From GCA-002282575 sp964416645 (GTDB taxonomy: Bacteria; Pseudomonadota; Gammaproteobacteria; Thiomicrospirales; Thiomicrospiraceae): a DNA stretch of 6,259 bases. This document shows positions 5,793-6,259 of this stretch, one piece after another (the stretch's first letter is position 1; the number at the start of each line of letters is the position of its first letter). The stretch is from positions 1-6,259 of the forward strand of contig CAYQEZ010000061.1 in assembly GCA_964416645.1 (NCBI GenBank), written 5' to 3'. A program made the position numbers and the translations under genes. The notes beneath the pieces were generated by a model, which saw only the letters and a program-made list of their open reading frames with translations, ran no database searches and had not been told where the DNA came from.

Positions 5793-6259
5793 TTACAGAA
5801 CTCCCTTAATCACGTCATACACAGTTTGTTGCTGCGCATCAGTCAGAGCCGAAAACATCGGCAAGCTAATCGCTTCTTGGTAATACTGTTCTGCCTCAGG
5901 AAAATCTTGGTCTTGAAAACCTGTCGCCCGATAATAAGGTTGAGTATGCACGGGGATATAATGCAAGTTCACCCCAATCCCTTGCACACGCAAGGCATCA
6001 AATACTTCCCGATGAGTCAAACCGATCTTATCCAACTGCAAGCGTATGACATATAAATGCAAACCGGAGTAACTATCAGGATGTTGCCAGGGCAGTGTAA
6101 CAGGCAAATGCGCTAGCAATTTATCATAGCGTTTTGCCAACTCATGCCGTCGCGTGACAAATTCATCCAAACGCTGCATTTGACTAATACCAAGTGCTGC
6201 TTGTATATCGGTCATGCGATAATTAAAGCCCAACTCAATTTGCTGATAATACCAAGCAC
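5793..6259 (-). CDS. pseC: PseC, UDP-4-amino-4,6-dideoxy-N-acetyl-beta-L-altrosamine transaminase (C-terminal part)
   Basis: PLP-dependent aminotransferase of the DegT/DnrJ/EryC1/StrS family. PseC puts an amino group on C4 of the 4-keto sugar made by PseB, the second step of pseudaminic acid synthesis in the cytoplasm. Only the last 154 or so codons are present; the gene enters from the right edge, so the PLP-binding lysine is outside the window. Visible family signatures are ELGFNYRMTDIQAALG near the edge, GVNLHYIPVHTQPYYR in the middle, and FPEAEQYYQEAISLP close to the C-terminus. The reading frame continues upstream of the TTG at 6233 as AWYYQQIE, which fits the family, so that TTG (Leu) is internal and not a start. 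The stop (TAA, 5793-5795) is 2 bases before pseF. Assignment to PseC rather than another sugar aminotransferase rests on the HYIPVH motif region and the Pse genes that follow. Confidence 0.9.
   Translation of the reverse strand, partial: AWYYQQIELGFNYRMTDIQAALGISQMQRLDEFVTRRHELAKRYDKLLAHLPVTLPWQHPDSYSGLHLYVIRLQLDKIGLTHREVFDALRVQGIGVNLHYIPVHTQPYYRATGFQDQDFPEAEQYYQEAISLPMFSALTDAQQQTVYDVIKGVL
5801..5807 (-). promoter_or_regulatory. Ribosome binding site of pseF
   Basis: The minus strand reads AAGGGAG here, a good Shine-Dalgarno match, 10 bases before the pseF ATG at 5790. It lies inside the last codons of pseC, so pseF should be translated both by its own initiation and by coupling to pseC. Confidence 0.6.

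Noticed and set aside
5567..6056. Several short plus-strand open frames (5567-5809, 5698-5883, 5826-6056)
   Set aside because: All are antisense to pseF or pseC, overlap each other and show no protein family signature.
6231..6233. TTG as the start codon of a 146-residue protein
   Set aside because: The frame stays open to the window edge and the residues upstream (AWYYQQIE) match the PseC family, so the TTG codes for an internal leucine.

Overview
The window is one tightly packed, minus-strand block of an operon for making an activated nine-carbon bacterial sialic-acid-like sugar, pseudaminic acid (Pse). Read in the direction of transcription (right to left), the genes are: the 3' end of pseC (aminotransferase), pseF (CMP-Pse synthetase), a Pse-associated SAM-dependent methyltransferase, a pseA/wbuX-type N-acetyl sugar amidotransferase, a HisH-like glutaminase (WbuY type), a HisF-like partner (WbuZ type), a fused pseG-pseH gene, and the 5' end of pseI (Pse synthase). 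No rRNA, tRNA, insertion sequence, CRISPR array, terminator or internal promoter is visible. Every gene-to-gene junction is a gap of at most 2 bases or an overlap of at most 14 bases, so there is no intergenic DNA to hold such elements.

The genes encode nearly the whole pathway. PseB, which should feed PseC, is the one missing step and is probably upstream, beyond the right edge. PseC adds the 4-amino group, the PseH domain N-acetylates it, the PseG domain removes UDP, PseI condenses the 6-deoxy-altrose derivative with phosphoenolpyruvate, and PseF activates the product with CTP. The middle block (PseA/WbuX + HisH-like + HisF-like) is the set known to turn an N-acetyl group of a surface sugar into an acetamidino (amidine) group. 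The expected product is therefore an acetamidino form of Pse rather than plain Pse5Ac7Ac, possibly methylated further by the adjacent methyltransferase. The final acceptor (flagellin, LPS O-chain or capsule) cannot be seen, because no glycosyltransferase or flagellar gene lies in the window.

The organism is a Gram-negative bacterium, most likely a proteobacterium. The gene content resembles the Campylobacter flagellin-glycosylation locus, but the sequence is much less AT-rich than Campylobacter and the gene order differs, so a gammaproteobacterium is my weak guess. Base composition is uneven: the visible pseC end and the first half of pseG are GC-richer, while the PseH domain and the methyltransferase are AT-rich. 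This suggests a mosaic surface-polysaccharide locus.

The points most worth a second look are the PseG-PseH fusion, the loss of the catalytic Asp11 in the HisF-like protein (which argues against a role in histidine synthesis), the methyltransferase placed directly before the amidotransferase, and a sharp composition break inside pseG.
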